Positions 19,850 to 28,727 of a stretch of 34,483 nt of DNA are shown here, piece after piece; within the stretch, counting starts at the first letter, position 1; every line of letters starts with the position of its first letter. Where the stretch lies: the NCBI GenBank assembly GCA_028818855.1, contig JAPPMY010000270.1:1-34483 (forward strand), written 5' to 3'. The stretch comes from Rhodospirillales bacterium. Lineage in GTDB: Bacteria; Pseudomonadota; Alphaproteobacteria; UBA828. Both the position numbers and the translations under genes were made by a program. Under the pieces are notes generated by a model. It made no database searches. It saw nothing but the letters and a program-made list of their open reading frames with translations, and was not told where the DNA came from.

Positions 19850-21337
19850 TCAGGCCTCCACGCCGTCCATGAACCGGCGCAGGGCCTCGCGTGGCCCCCT
19901 GGTCGATACTTCGTCGAGGTGCCATGCGAAGGCTTTCGTGAAGGGCTCGTTCCGGCCAAGGTCGCCGAAGACCTCCGAGAGGCCGAGGAACGCCGCCGGG
20001 TCGCTGCGGGCCGCCCGGGCTGCCGAGGTCAACTGGTCGCTCCTGGGGTCATGCAGGTCGATTCCCGAGTCGGCAGCGGCGGCGCACATGCGGCTCCAGA
20101 ACGCGATCTCCAGTGCCAGCCCGTCGACCGGTGCGCCATGCGCGAGGGCGTCCGAGACCGTGGGCAGCACGAATTTCGGCAGCCGGTTGGAGGCATCCTG
20201 GCAGAGCCTGGCGATGGTGTCACCGAGGGCGGGGTTCGCGAAGCGCCGGGCACAGGTCGTCAGGTAGTCGTCGAAATCGAGGCCGGGAATCGGCGTGAGG
20301 ACCGGGATGACCTCGCGGCGCATCAGCTGCATCATCCAGCGCGCGATGTCCTCGTCGTCCATGGCGTCGTGAACGGTCTCGTAGCCGAGGAGCGCGGACG
20401 GATAGGCGATGGCCATGTGGCTCGCGTTGAGGATGCGGAGCTTCATGGTCTCGTAGGGCGTCACGTCGTCCACGAACTGCACGCCGACGTGCTCCAGCGC
20501 CGGGCGGCCCTGGGGAAAGTTGTCCTCGATCACCCACTGCCTGAAGGGCTCGCAGACGACGGGGGCGGCATCGTCGAGGCCGAAGCGGTCGGCCAGCAGT
20601 TCGCGCTCGCGCTCCGACGTGGCAGGCGTGATGCAATCGACCATCGCGTTCGGAAAGGCGACGGTCGCGGCGATCCAGTCGTGCTGGTCCTGCGAGACCA
20701 GGCCTGCGAGACCGAGCACGGTCCGCCGGGTGACGTCGCCGTTTTGGGGCACGTTGTCGCAGGAGAGCACGGTAAACGGCGCGAGGCCTCGGGCACGGCG
20801 TTGCCCGAGCGCCGCGAGCAGCACACCGAACACCGTCTGCGGATCGCCGGGATGCTCGGCATCGTGGCGGATTTCCGGGTGGGCCGCGTCGAAGCCGCCG
20901 GTCGTCGCGTCGATGTAGTACCCGCCCTCAGTGATCGTCAGCGAGACGATGCGGATCGCCGGGTCGGCAAGGCGGGCGATGATCGCCTCGGCGCGGACCT
21001 CGCAGAAATCGACCATCGAGCCCACGACGCGCGCGGACGAGCCGTCGGCGCTCAGGTCGACCACCGTCGTCAGCCAGTCCTGCGCCGCGAGCCGGCGCCG
21101 TTGCTCCGCGTCGTAGGGCTTGATCCCGGCGCCGACGACCGCCCAGTCGAGGTCGCGGCCCTGCTCGAAGAGCCTGTCCAGGTAGACCATCTGGTGGGAG
21201 CGATGGAAGTTGCCAACGCCGATGTGAAGGATGCCCGGACTGAGCGAGGAGCGCGCGTAGCCCGGATCGGCGACGCCATCGGGTAGGCGGTCGAGATTGG
21301 CGAGGCAAAGTTTCACAGGATTGACCACTCTGTTCAT
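19850..21337 (-). CDS. mtlK: Long-chain mannitol/polyol dehydrogenase
   Basis: A 495-residue member of the polyol-specific long-chain dehydrogenases. The N-terminal HIGVGNFHRSHQ block leads the Rossmann part. The catalytic K-x4-N-x2-H motif is seen in KLRILNASH. These enzymes oxidise mannitol, arabitol or sorbitol to the ketose with NAD. Position after a SmoEFGK-like transporter and before a fructokinase supports mannitol/sorbitol to fructose. The start is ATG 21335-21337 (MNRVVNPVKLC); the longer open frame begins with low-complexity Arg/Pro/His sequence. The name mtlK follows the Rhodobacter gene by analogy. Confidence 0.92.
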   Translation of the reverse strand: MNRVVNPVKLCLANLDRLPDGVADPGYARSSLSPGILHIGVGNFHRSHQMVYLDRLFEQGRDLDWAVVGAGIKPYDAEQRRRLAAQDWLTTVVDLSADGSSARVVGSMVDFCEVRAEAIIARLADPAIRIVSLTITEGGYYIDATTGGFDAAHPEIRHDAEHPGDPQTVFGVLLAALGQRRARGLAPFTVLSCDNVPQNGDVTRRTVLGLAGLVSQDQHDWIAATVAFPNAMVDCITPATSERERELLADRFGLDDAAPVVCEPFRQWVIEDNFPQGRPALEHVGVQFVDDVTPYETMKLRILNASHMAIAYPSALLGYETVHDAMDDEDIARWMMQLMRREVIPVLTPIPGLDFDDYLTTCARRFANPALGDTIARLCQDASNRLPKFVLPTVSDALAHGAPVDGLALEIAFWSRMCAAAADSGIDLHDPRSDQLTSAARAARSDPAAFLGLSEVFGDLGRNEPFTKAFAWHLDEVSTRGPREALRRFMDGVEA

Positions 21338-21406
21338 TCTTGTTGTCCGTGCCGCTGGATGTGGGTGACGCGGCACGCCGCGCACGAGAGGATGAGTGAG
21401 ACCGTT

Positions 21407-21439
21407 CCGCTCGGGCCGTGCAGCGCGAGCGGTACCGCT
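21407..21439. promoter_or_regulatory. Hairpin and 12-bp palindrome between the ABC ATPase and polyol dehydrogenase genes
   Basis: CCGCTCG (21407-21413) pairs with CGAGCGG (21426-21432), and an overlapping exact 12-base palindrome AGCGGTACCGCT spans 21428-21439. They sit in the 118-base gap between smoK and mtlK. They could be an operator for an internal promoter or alternative RNA folds. No function can be assigned from sequence. Confidence 0.35.
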
Positions 21440-21455
21440 TTTCCGACCCGGCCCG

Positions 21456-22460
<1,005 letters not shown>

Positions 22461-22470
22461 GCCGGGTCTC

Positions 22471-23301
22471 CTATTTCACCGCGCCGAAGGTCAGGCCGCG
22501 GACGAGCTGTCTCTGGCTGAACCAGCCCATGATCAGGATCGGCGCGATGGCGAGGGTGCTGGCCGCGCTCAGCTTGGCGTAGAACAGGCCCTCGGGGCTC
22601 GAGTAGGCGGCGATGAAGGCCGTCAGCGGGGCCGCCTTGGCGGCCGTCAGGTTGAGCGTCCAGAACGCTTCGTTCCAGGCGAGAATGATGTTGAGAAGCA
22701 GGGTCGACGCGATGCCCGGAACGGCCATCGGCGTAAGCACGTAGATGATCTCCGAGCGCAGCGTGGCCCCGTCCATCCGTGCGGCTTCCAGGATGTCGAC
22801 GGGAACCTCCCGGAAATACGTGTAGAGCATCCAGATGATGATCGGCAGGTTGATGAGGGTGAGCACGATCACCAGCCCCGCCTGGGTGTCGAGCAGGCCT
22901 GCGTCGCGGAAGATCAGGTAGATCGGGACCAGGACGCCCACCGGCGGCAGCATCTTGGTGGAGAGCATCCACATCAGGACGTGCTTGGTGCGCTTGGTGG
23001 GGACGAAGGCCATCGACCAGGCCGCCGGGATCGCGATGATCAGGCCGAGCACGGTCGAGCCGACCGAGATGATCACCGAGTTCAGGAAGTGCCGGAAATA
23101 GTCCGAGCGCTCCTGAACGATGGCAAAGTTCTCCACCGTCCAGTCGAAGAGGATGAAGCTCGGCGGCGAGGCGATGGCCTCGGCCTCGGTCTTGAAGCTG
23201 GTCAGGATCGTCCAGAGGATCGGGAAGAAGATCGCGAGCCCGATGATCCACGCCACGGCCGTCGTCGCGGCCTTGCGGGAGGGTGAGACGTTGCGCGCCA
23301 T
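22471..23301 (-). CDS. smoG: Polyol/sugar ABC transporter permease (SmoG/MalG type)
   Basis: A 276-residue inner-membrane permease with six predicted segments. The EAA loop that contacts the ATPase reads [20 protein letters not shown]. The N-terminal [19 protein letters not shown] and C-terminal [11 protein letters not shown] are typical of the mannitol/sorbitol SmoG group. It lies 13 bases after smoF, with GAGGGG ahead of the ATG. Confidence 0.93.
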   Translation of the reverse strand: MARNVSPSRKAATTAVAWIIGLAIFFPILWTILTSFKTEAEAIASPPSFILFDWTVENFAIVQERSDYFRHFLNSVIISVGSTVLGLIIAIPAAWSMAFVPTKRTKHVLMWMLSTKMLPPVGVLVPIYLIFRDAGLLDTQAGLVIVLTLINLPIIIWMLYTYFREVPVDILEAARMDGATLRSEIIYVLTPMAVPGIASTLLLNIILAWNEAFWTLNLTAAKAAPLTAFIAAYSSPEGLFYAKLSAASTLAIAPILIMGWFSQRQLVRGLTFGAVK

Positions 23302-23314
23302 GTCGCGATCCCCC

Positions 23315-24187
23315 TCAGGCGTCCAGGTTCTTGCCGATCATCCGCATCAGGAAGATCGCGACGATGTTGGCGAGCACGATGGCGATGATCCCGCCGGCCG
23401 CCCCGCCGCCCACGTCGAAGTGCAGCAGCGACTGGGCGTAGATCAGGAAGGTCAGGTTGGTGGACGCCGTGCCGGGGCCACCGTTCGTGGTCACCAGGAT
23501 CTCGGCGAAGATCGAGAGCAGGAAGATCGTCTGGATCAGGATCACCACCGTGATCGCGCGCGCGAGATGCGGCAGCACGATGAAGAGGAAGCGGTTCCAG
23601 TAGTTCGCTCCGTCCATCTCCGAGGCTTCGAGCTGTTCGCTGTCGAGGGACTGCAGCGCGGTGAGCAGGATCAGGGTGGCGAACGGCAGCCACTGCCAGC
23701 TCACCATCAGGATGATCGAGAAGAGCGGCGCGTGCGCCAGGAAATCGAAGGGCTCGAGCCCGAGCGCCTTGGCGGCATGCGCGAACAGGCCCGAGACCGG
23801 ATTCATGAACATGTTCTTCCACACCAGGGCCGAGACGGTCGGCATGATGAAGAAGGGCGCGATCACCAGGACGCGGACGATTCCCCGGCCCCAGATGGGC
23901 TGATCGAGCAGCAGCGCCAGCAGCACGCCGCCGACGACGGTGATCGCGAGAACGCCGCCGACGAGCACCAGGGTGTTCCGGAGCGCGTCGAAGAAGGCGG
24001 GGTCGGTGAGGAAGAAGCGGTAGTTGGTCAGGCCGGTCCACTGTTCCATGCCCGGCATGAGCAGGTTGTAGCGCAGCAGCGAGAAATAGACGGTGAGCCC
24101 GAGCGGAATGAGCATCCAGCCCAGCAGCAGCAGGACCGCCGGAGAGATCATCAGCCGCGCTCTCACTCGGGAGTGTTGCGTCGGCAT
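23315..24187 (-). CDS. smoF: Polyol/sugar ABC transporter permease (SmoF/MalF type)
   Basis: A 290-residue inner-membrane permease with six segments. The EAA loop reads EASEMDGANYWNRFLFIVLP. PTQHSRVRARLMISPAVLLLL at the N-terminus and TNGGPGTASTNLTFLIY near the C-terminus match the mannitol/sorbitol SmoF group. It is separated from the binding-protein gene by 75 bases that carry a 15-bp perfect stem-loop. Confidence 0.93.
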   Translation of the reverse strand: MPTQHSRVRARLMISPAVLLLLGWMLIPLGLTVYFSLLRYNLLMPGMEQWTGLTNYRFFLTDPAFFDALRNTLVLVGGVLAITVVGGVLLALLLDQPIWGRGIVRVLVIAPFFIMPTVSALVWKNMFMNPVSGLFAHAAKALGLEPFDFLAHAPLFSIILMVSWQWLPFATLILLTALQSLDSEQLEASEMDGANYWNRFLFIVLPHLARAITVVILIQTIFLLSIFAEILVTTNGGPGTASTNLTFLIYAQSLLHFDVGGGAAGGIIAIVLANIVAIFLMRMIGKNLDA

Positions 24188-24213
24188 CGGACGGCTCTCT
24201 CGCTTGCGCAGGC

Positions 24214-24247
24214 TCCGGTGGGGGCCGGTCGGCCGGCCCCCACCGGA
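24214..24247 (-). promoter_or_regulatory. 15-bp perfect stem-loop between smoE and smoF
   Basis: TCCGGTGGGGGCCGG (24214-24228) and CCGGCCCCCACCGGA (24233-24247) pair without mismatch around the 4-base loop TCGG. On the transcript it starts 15 bases after the binding-protein stop codon. No U-run follows. By analogy with malE-malF intergenic hairpins it probably protects the upstream mRNA and lets the binding protein be made in excess of the permeases. Confidence 0.75.
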
Positions 24248-24262
24248 ATACGGGTACCTAGG

Positions 24263-25576
24263 CTAGTTGATGTAGCCCGCCTTCGTCATTTCGCGGACCG
24301 TGAGGGCCTGCGCGTTCGCCAGCGCCTCCTCGGCGGTCACCGTACCGGCAAGCGCGGCCGAGAACTGCTGGCCGACGGCGGTTGCGATGCCCTGGAACTC
24401 GGGAATCGCGACGAACTGCACGCCGACGTATGGCACCGGATCGACCGCCGGGTTGGTCGGATCCGCCGAGTTGATGCTGTCCAGCGTCATCTTGGCGAAG
24501 GGGACCTTGGCGTATTCCGGGTTCTCGTAGAGCGAGGTGCGGGTGCCCGGAGGCACGTTCGCCCAGCCCTCCTTCGAGGCGACCAGGGCGAGGTAGTCCT
24601 TCGACGTCGCCCAGGCGATGAACTTCTTCGCCGACTCGATTTTCTCGGAGCCCGCCGGGATCGCCAGCGACCAGGCCCAGAGCCAGTTGCTGCGCTTGCC
24701 GAGCCCGTTGTCGGGGGCCAGCGCGAAGCCGACCTTGTCGTGCACGGTCGAATCGTTCGGATTGGTCACGAAGGAGGCAGCGACGGTGGCGTCGATCCAC
24801 ATGCCGCACTTGCCGGTCTGGAACAGCGCGAGGTTTTCGTTGAAGCCGTTGGAGGAGGCGCCTGGAGGGCCCGCGTCGGCCATCAGGCCAAGGTAGAAGT
24901 TCAGCGTGTCCGCCCACGCCTGGCTGTCGAACTGCGGGTTCCAGTTCTCGTCGAACCAGCGCGCCCCGAAGCTGTTGGAGGTGGCCGTGATGAAGGCGGC
25001 GTTCTCGCCCCAGCCGGCCTTGCCGCGCAGGCAGACGCCGTAGATCTCGTTGTCCTTGTCGGTCATGGCGCGCGCAGCCTGGGCGATGAAGTCCCAGGTC
25101 GGGGCCTCCGGCATCTCGAGCCCGGCCTTCTCCATCAGGTCGGTGCGATACATCACCATCGAGCTCTCGCCGTAGAAGGGCGAGGCATAGAGCTCGCCAT
25201 CGACGGTGAGACCGCCGCGGATCGCCGGCAGAAGGTCGTCGATGTCATAGCTCTCCGGCAGATCGTTCAGGCCGACCAGCCAACCCTGCTTGCCCCAGAT
25301 CGGCACCTCGTAGGTGCCAATGGTCATGATGTCGTACTGGCCGCCCTTGGTGGCGATGTCGGTGGTGACGCGCTGGCGCAGGATGTTCTCCTCCAGCGTC
25401 ACCCACTCCAGCTCGATGCCGGGGTTCTTGGCGGTAAAGTCGTCAGTCAGACCCTGCATGCGGATCATGTCGCCATTGTTGACGGTGGCGATCGTCAGCG
25501 TCTCGGCGGCGGCTGCCGTCGCCAGAAGGCACGTGGCAGCAACGGCGCCCATTAGGGTACCAAGTCTGGTCTTCAT
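24263..25576 (-). CDS. smoE: Polyol/sugar ABC transporter periplasmic binding protein (SmoE type)
   Basis: 437 residues with a Sec signal peptide (MKTRLGTLMGAVAATCLLATAAAA, cleavage before ETLT). The mature part is a CUT1 binding protein: TVNNGDMIRMQGL, GKAGWGENAAF, and the WDFIAQAARAMTD segment resemble mannitol/sorbitol-binding SmoE proteins. It captures polyols for SmoFGK. The start ATG 25574-25576 is chosen from the signal peptide; the longer open frame upstream crosses the promoter region. A stem-loop follows its stop. Specificity (mannitol, sorbitol or arabitol) is inferred from the operon. Confidence 0.9.
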   Translation of the reverse strand: MKTRLGTLMGAVAATCLLATAAAAETLTIATVNNGDMIRMQGLTDDFTAKNPGIELEWVTLEENILRQRVTTDIATKGGQYDIMTIGTYEVPIWGKQGWLVGLNDLPESYDIDDLLPAIRGGLTVDGELYASPFYGESSMVMYRTDLMEKAGLEMPEAPTWDFIAQAARAMTDKDNEIYGVCLRGKAGWGENAAFITATSNSFGARWFDENWNPQFDSQAWADTLNFYLGLMADAGPPGASSNGFNENLALFQTGKCGMWIDATVAASFVTNPNDSTVHDKVGFALAPDNGLGKRSNWLWAWSLAIPAGSEKIESAKKFIAWATSKDYLALVASKEGWANVPPGTRTSLYENPEYAKVPFAKMTLDSINSADPTNPAVDPVPYVGVQFVAIPEFQGIATAVGQQFSAALAGTVTAEEALANAQALTVREMTKAGYIN

Positions 25577-25589
25577 CGCTTTCTCTCCA

Positions 25590-25610
25590 TGCTCGGGATG
25601 AGCAATTGCT
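25590..25610 (-). promoter_or_regulatory. Candidate SorC-type operator half-sites upstream of smoE
   Basis: TGCTC (25590-25594) and GAGCA (25600-25604) form a dyad, and the exact 10-base palindrome AGCAATTGCT (25601-25610) overlaps it, giving three half-sites in a row. The cluster lies 14-34 bases ahead of the smoE start, next to the gene for a SorC-family regulator. It is a plausible repressor site. Confidence 0.45.
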
Positions 25611-25623
25611 ATTGAGACGGGCA

Positions 25624-25653
25624 AATACTCACGTAGGCGCTGTATAGAGTCAA
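25624..25653 (-). promoter_or_regulatory. Possible sigma70-type promoter of the smo operon
   Basis: On the minus strand TTGACT (25653-25648) is followed after 18 bases by AGTATT (25629-25624). Spacing is acceptable and the -10 is weak. Transcription would begin a few bases before the operator candidate at 25590-25610. Confidence 0.3.
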
Positions 25654-25669
25654 CGCAAAATGCGGCGCC

Positions 25670-25683
25670 CGTGGCAAGCCACG
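25670..25683 (-). other. Small dyad downstream of the SorC regulator gene
   Basis: CGTGGC-AA-GCCACG, 32 bases after the regulator stop. The 2-base centre is too small for a stable RNA loop unless the inner pairs open. It may mark the end of the regulator transcript or a protein site. Confidence 0.25.
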
Positions 25684-25714
25684 AAAGCCCTTTCATTCCA
25701 ATCCGCTATAGAAG

Positions 25715-26668
25715 TCAGGCTTGCGCCAGAATGGCTTCGGCCGTCGTTTCGTCGGTTACCAGCGCGTTGACGAGCCGGCCACGCAGCGCTCCCAGAATTG
25801 CGGCGACCTTGACCTCGCCAACCGCTAGCCCGACCACCGGGCGCGGGTTCGCGGGCACCAGCGGAGCGCTCGAAACCCGATCGTTCGTCAGGCCCTCGAT
25901 CAGCCTCCCTCCGGAATCGAAGACCCAGCCGACGATCTCGCCGGCCGCGCCCATGCGGATGAGCGCCCGGCTTTCCTCGTGGGTGATGAACCCGTCCACC
26001 GTGAGCGGCGCGGAGCCGTCGATATGGCCGATCCCGACGAAGGTCACATCGGCGTCGGCGCAGAGACCGAGGGTCTTCGCGACCGGTTCCTGACTGTGCA
26101 GGATCGGTAGCTCGGCCGGCTTTCGCACCAGCACGGGGAGCGGCATCGGGTTGTGCCGCCCGCCGACACGCTCCGCCATGCGGACCACGACGTTGTAGGC
26201 GGTGGCGGACCCGTCCGGCATCGTGTTGCCGACCAGCGAAACGAGGTGGTGCTGCGGGCAGTCCATCGAAGGCAGCTGCTCGACGCAGGCGCGGAGCACG
26301 CGCCCCGTCCCTACCGCGATGACCTTGGGCGTCTTCGTATCGAGATGCGTCTGCATCTCGGCGGCGCCGGCGATGGCGACACCCGCGATCGACTCGGGCG
26401 CGCCCGCGTCCGTGGGCACGATTTCGCAGGATTTCAGGTCGAACCGCTCGCTCAGCCGCTCCGAAAGCTCCATGCAGCGCGCGATGGGGTGATCCAGCCG
26501 GAACTTGATCAGCCTCTCGCTGACCGCCAGCGACACCAGCCGCTGCGCGGACTGCCGCGAGACGCCGAGCTTCTGGGCGATCTCGTCTTGCGTGTTGCCG
26601 GCCACGTAGTAGAGCCAAGCGGCCCGGGCCGCGTCGTCCAATCGATTGCCGCCGTTGCTCCTGGCCAT
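25715..26668 (-). CDS. SorC/DeoR-type sugar-binding transcriptional regulator
   Basis: 317 residues. A short N-terminal helix-turn-helix (about 14-50; NTQDEIAQKLGVSRQSAQRLVS) is joined to a large sugar-phosphate-binding domain with segments VIAVGTGRVL, SLVGNTMPDGSA, FVGIGHIDGSAPL and GEIVGWVFDSGGR that are characteristic of the family. Such proteins are usually released from DNA by a phosphorylated sugar. Placed directly ahead of smoE, it most likely controls the polyol operon. The HAD gene stop is 10 bases upstream of its start, so the two are co-transcribed. Confidence 0.92.
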   Translation of the reverse strand: MARSNGGNRLDDAARAAWLYYVAGNTQDEIAQKLGVSRQSAQRLVSLAVSERLIKFRLDHPIARCMELSERLSERFDLKSCEIVPTDAGAPESIAGVAIAGAAEMQTHLDTKTPKVIAVGTGRVLRACVEQLPSMDCPQHHLVSLVGNTMPDGSATAYNVVVRMAERVGGRHNPMPLPVLVRKPAELPILHSQEPVAKTLGLCADADVTFVGIGHIDGSAPLTVDGFITHEESRALIRMGAAGEIVGWVFDSGGRLIEGLTNDRVSSAPLVPANPRPVVGLAVGEVKVAAILGALRGRLVNALVTDETTAEAILAQA

Positions 26669-26678
26669 GCCCGCCCTG

Positions 26679-27359
26679 TCACGCCCTCAACTCGGGCGCC
26701 AATACGTAAAGCTGGTCCCAGTTGTCAAAAACCGTGACGCCCGCAGGCGTTTCCTCGCGCGCCTGCGCGGCATTGGCGATGTGCGACGCACCCACGTAGC
26801 GCCAGACCATCATGCCGGCGGCGAGCCCCGCCTCGATGCCGGCAACGCTGTCCTCGATCACCAGGCAGCGCTCGGTCGGCGCGTGCATCTCGCGGGCGGC
26901 ATGGAGGAAGAGATCGGGCGCCGGCTTGCCCTGGGCGACCTGGGAAGCCGTGAAGACGTCGTCGCCGAAGCGCTCGGCCAGCCCAAGCACCTCCAGTGTA
27001 TTGGCCGCGCGCGGCGCGCTCGAGCTGGTGGCGACGCAGGCGGGGCAGGTCAGTTGACCCAGCATGTCGAGGAATCCCGGCGTGGTCTGCAGGCTGTCAG
27101 CGAAAGCCTCGCGAAGCGCCGCACGGTAATCGCTCACGAACCTGTCGGGCAGCGCCGTTTCGAAACGCGCGGCGATGATGTCGGCCACGACGGGGAAGCT
27201 CTTGCCGACGAAGTTGCGATAGACGTACTCGGCGTCGATGCGAATGTCATAGGCCAGAAGCTCCCGGACCAGGACCCGTGCGCTGAGGACCTCGCTGTCG
27301 GCAATGACCCCATCGCAGTCGAATATCACCAGTCCAACACTCTGAAACGCATCGGCCAC
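26679..27359 (-). CDS. HAD-superfamily phosphatase (beta-phosphoglucomutase-like)
   Basis: 226 residues. Motif I D14-C-D16-G-V-I-A-D-S-E, motif II SSSAPRA, the motif III lysine in KPAPDLF and motif IV EDSVAGIEAG are intact, with an alpha-helical cap between motifs I and II. The subfamily dephosphorylates sugar or polyol phosphates, or isomerises hexose phosphates. Similar genes accompany mannitol/sorbitol operons, where they may clear toxic sugar phosphates; that role here is inferred. The longer cap after DCDGV fits phosphatases as well as mutases. Confidence 0.88.
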   Translation of the reverse strand: MADAFQSVGLVIFDCDGVIADSEVLSARVLVRELLAYDIRIDAEYVYRNFVGKSFPVVADIIAARFETALPDRFVSDYRAALREAFADSLQTTPGFLDMLGQLTCPACVATSSSAPRAANTLEVLGLAERFGDDVFTASQVAQGKPAPDLFLHAAREMHAPTERCLVIEDSVAGIEAGLAAGMMVWRYVGASHIANAAQAREETPAGVTVFDNWDQLYVLAPELRA

Positions 27360-27425
27360 CCTGCTGCTCCCCTGGCGGCGAGGAAACTTTCACGGCGCAG
27401 AGGGGATGGCAAGCACGGGGCGCGC

Positions 27426-27448
27426 ACCGGGGTCGCGGCGACCTCGGT
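27426..27448. other. Stem-loop between the oxidoreductase and HAD genes
   Basis: ACCGGGGTCG (27426-27435) and CGACCTCGGT (27439-27448) pair over 10 positions with one G-T pair around the triloop CGG. It lies in the 111-base gap and may be a weak end signal for the oxidoreductase transcript. No T-run follows on either side. Confidence 0.35.
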
Positions 27449-27470
27449 GGCTGGGTCCCGCCGCTGTTCG

Positions 27471-28571
27471 TCAGGCGCCCGGTCCGCCTTCGGCTGCGAC
27501 CGGCACCGGCCTGCCCAGCCGGGCGGACTCGAGGGCGGCGAGAGCGAAGCGCAGCACCTGCCGGCCCTCCCGCGCGGTCAGCACCGGCTGCCCGCCCTGC
27601 GTGAGCACCTCAAGGAAGTGTCGCGTCGAGAGCACGAAGCTCTGCTCCCAGCCGGTCTCCACGTCGCGGAACTCGATGAGCGTGCCATCCCGGTAGAGCA
27701 CGAGCGGCGGCGCGTCGCCGAGGCGTCCGTGGCCGCCGTTCATCCAGATCACGCCCCTGCTGCCGGTGATCTCCACGCGGTCGTCCTGGGCGTAGTGCCG
27801 GGTCGCGATCTCGAGCTCCGGCGAATGGACGATCTCCAGGTTGCCGATGCGGTCGCCGGGAAAGCGGAACGACACGATGGAGGGCGCGTCCAGCCGCTCC
27901 CGGTGGTCGGCCGTCTCGGTCTGACCGATGAAGGCGTGGACCTCCTCCGGCTCGCCCATGAAGTGCCAGGCGAGGGCGAACTTGTGGTGGCCGTCGTCGA
28001 ACACCAGGGGCCCGCCGCCCGACTGCTCGGGCCGCTGCCGCCAGGCGATGGCGCTTGCCGGCACGTCCCATGCGGTGGCGCTCCTCCCCGGGTTGCTCTT
28101 GATGCGGATGGAGAGCGGCGTGCCGATCGCGCCGTCGGCGATGAGCGCCCGCGCCCGGACGACCGGGGGGTAGAACACGAAGTTCTCGAACACCTTGAAC
28201 GGGCGTTCCGAGGCGTCCGCGGCGGCGACCAGGCGGTCGGCCTCCGCGAGCGAGATGCACATCGGCTTCTGGAGCGAGACGATCTTTCCGGCGGCGACGG
28301 CCTTCAGCGCCGCTTCGAGGTGCAGGTGGTGGGGAAGCAGGATCTCGACGAGGCCGACATCCGGGCGGGCGAGAAGCTCGTCGATGTCGCCACAGACGGC
28401 GACGTCGTCCAGGCCCCAGGCCGCCGCCCGGGCGGCCGCGCGCGCCGTGTCCACGTCGCAGAGCGCCACGATCCGCGCCAGCGGGTTGGCCAGGTACTCG
28501 ATGGCGTGCAGATCGGAGATGCGGCCCGTGCCCACGATGCCGACTCCGACGGGACCGCTCTCAACCCGCAT
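27471..28571 (-). CDS. Gfo/Idh/MocA family NAD(P)-dependent oxidoreductase
   Basis: 366 residues. The Rossmann loop GIVGTGRISDLH is at residues 11-22, followed by the family's E-K-P region, which reads Q101-K102-P103 here. The C-terminal half is the usual sheet-forming substrate domain, with the DDGHHKFALAWHFMG segment carrying likely catalytic histidines. The family oxidises or reduces sugars, inositols and related compounds. Its place between the BCCT/binding-protein pair and the polyol operon suggests a sugar or polyol substrate, which is not identifiable. A dyad lies 34 bases before the start. Confidence 0.9.
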   Translation of the reverse strand: MRVESGPVGVGIVGTGRISDLHAIEYLANPLARIVALCDVDTARAAARAAAWGLDDVAVCGDIDELLARPDVGLVEILLPHHLHLEAALKAVAAGKIVSLQKPMCISLAEADRLVAAADASERPFKVFENFVFYPPVVRARALIADGAIGTPLSIRIKSNPGRSATAWDVPASAIAWRQRPEQSGGGPLVFDDGHHKFALAWHFMGEPEEVHAFIGQTETADHRERLDAPSIVSFRFPGDRIGNLEIVHSPELEIATRHYAQDDRVEITGSRGVIWMNGGHGRLGDAPPLVLYRDGTLIEFRDVETGWEQSFVLSTRHFLEVLTQGGQPVLTAREGRQVLRFALAALESARLGRPVPVAAEGGPGA

Positions 28572-28604
28572 CTCTCACCACGAACGCTCTTGGGTAGGGA
28601 ACGC

Positions 28605-28617
28605 GCAATACTATTGC
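28605..28617. promoter_or_regulatory. Operator-like dyad GCAATA-C-TATTGC upstream of the oxidoreductase gene
   Basis: A symmetric 13-base site (6-bp arms, 1-base centre), 34 bases ahead of the start at 28571. It stands out as A/T-centred in very GC-rich DNA. The GCAAT half resembles part of AGCAATTGCT upstream of smoE, so the same SorC-type regulator is a possible binder. Confidence 0.4.
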
Positions 28618-28727
28618 ATCCGAACGGGCCGCACGAAGCCTCGGGTGTAAGGACGTCAGCACGGTCGAGGAACGCCATCAGGACATGGGCACCGCGAAGA
28701 AGGCTCAGGCGTGTTCCGTGCCCGCGC

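Noticed and set aside
23120-25555. Long plus-strand open frame (811 codons) opposite the smo transporter genes
   Set aside because: Antisense shadow of smoE and smoF; low-complexity composition and no recognisable domain.
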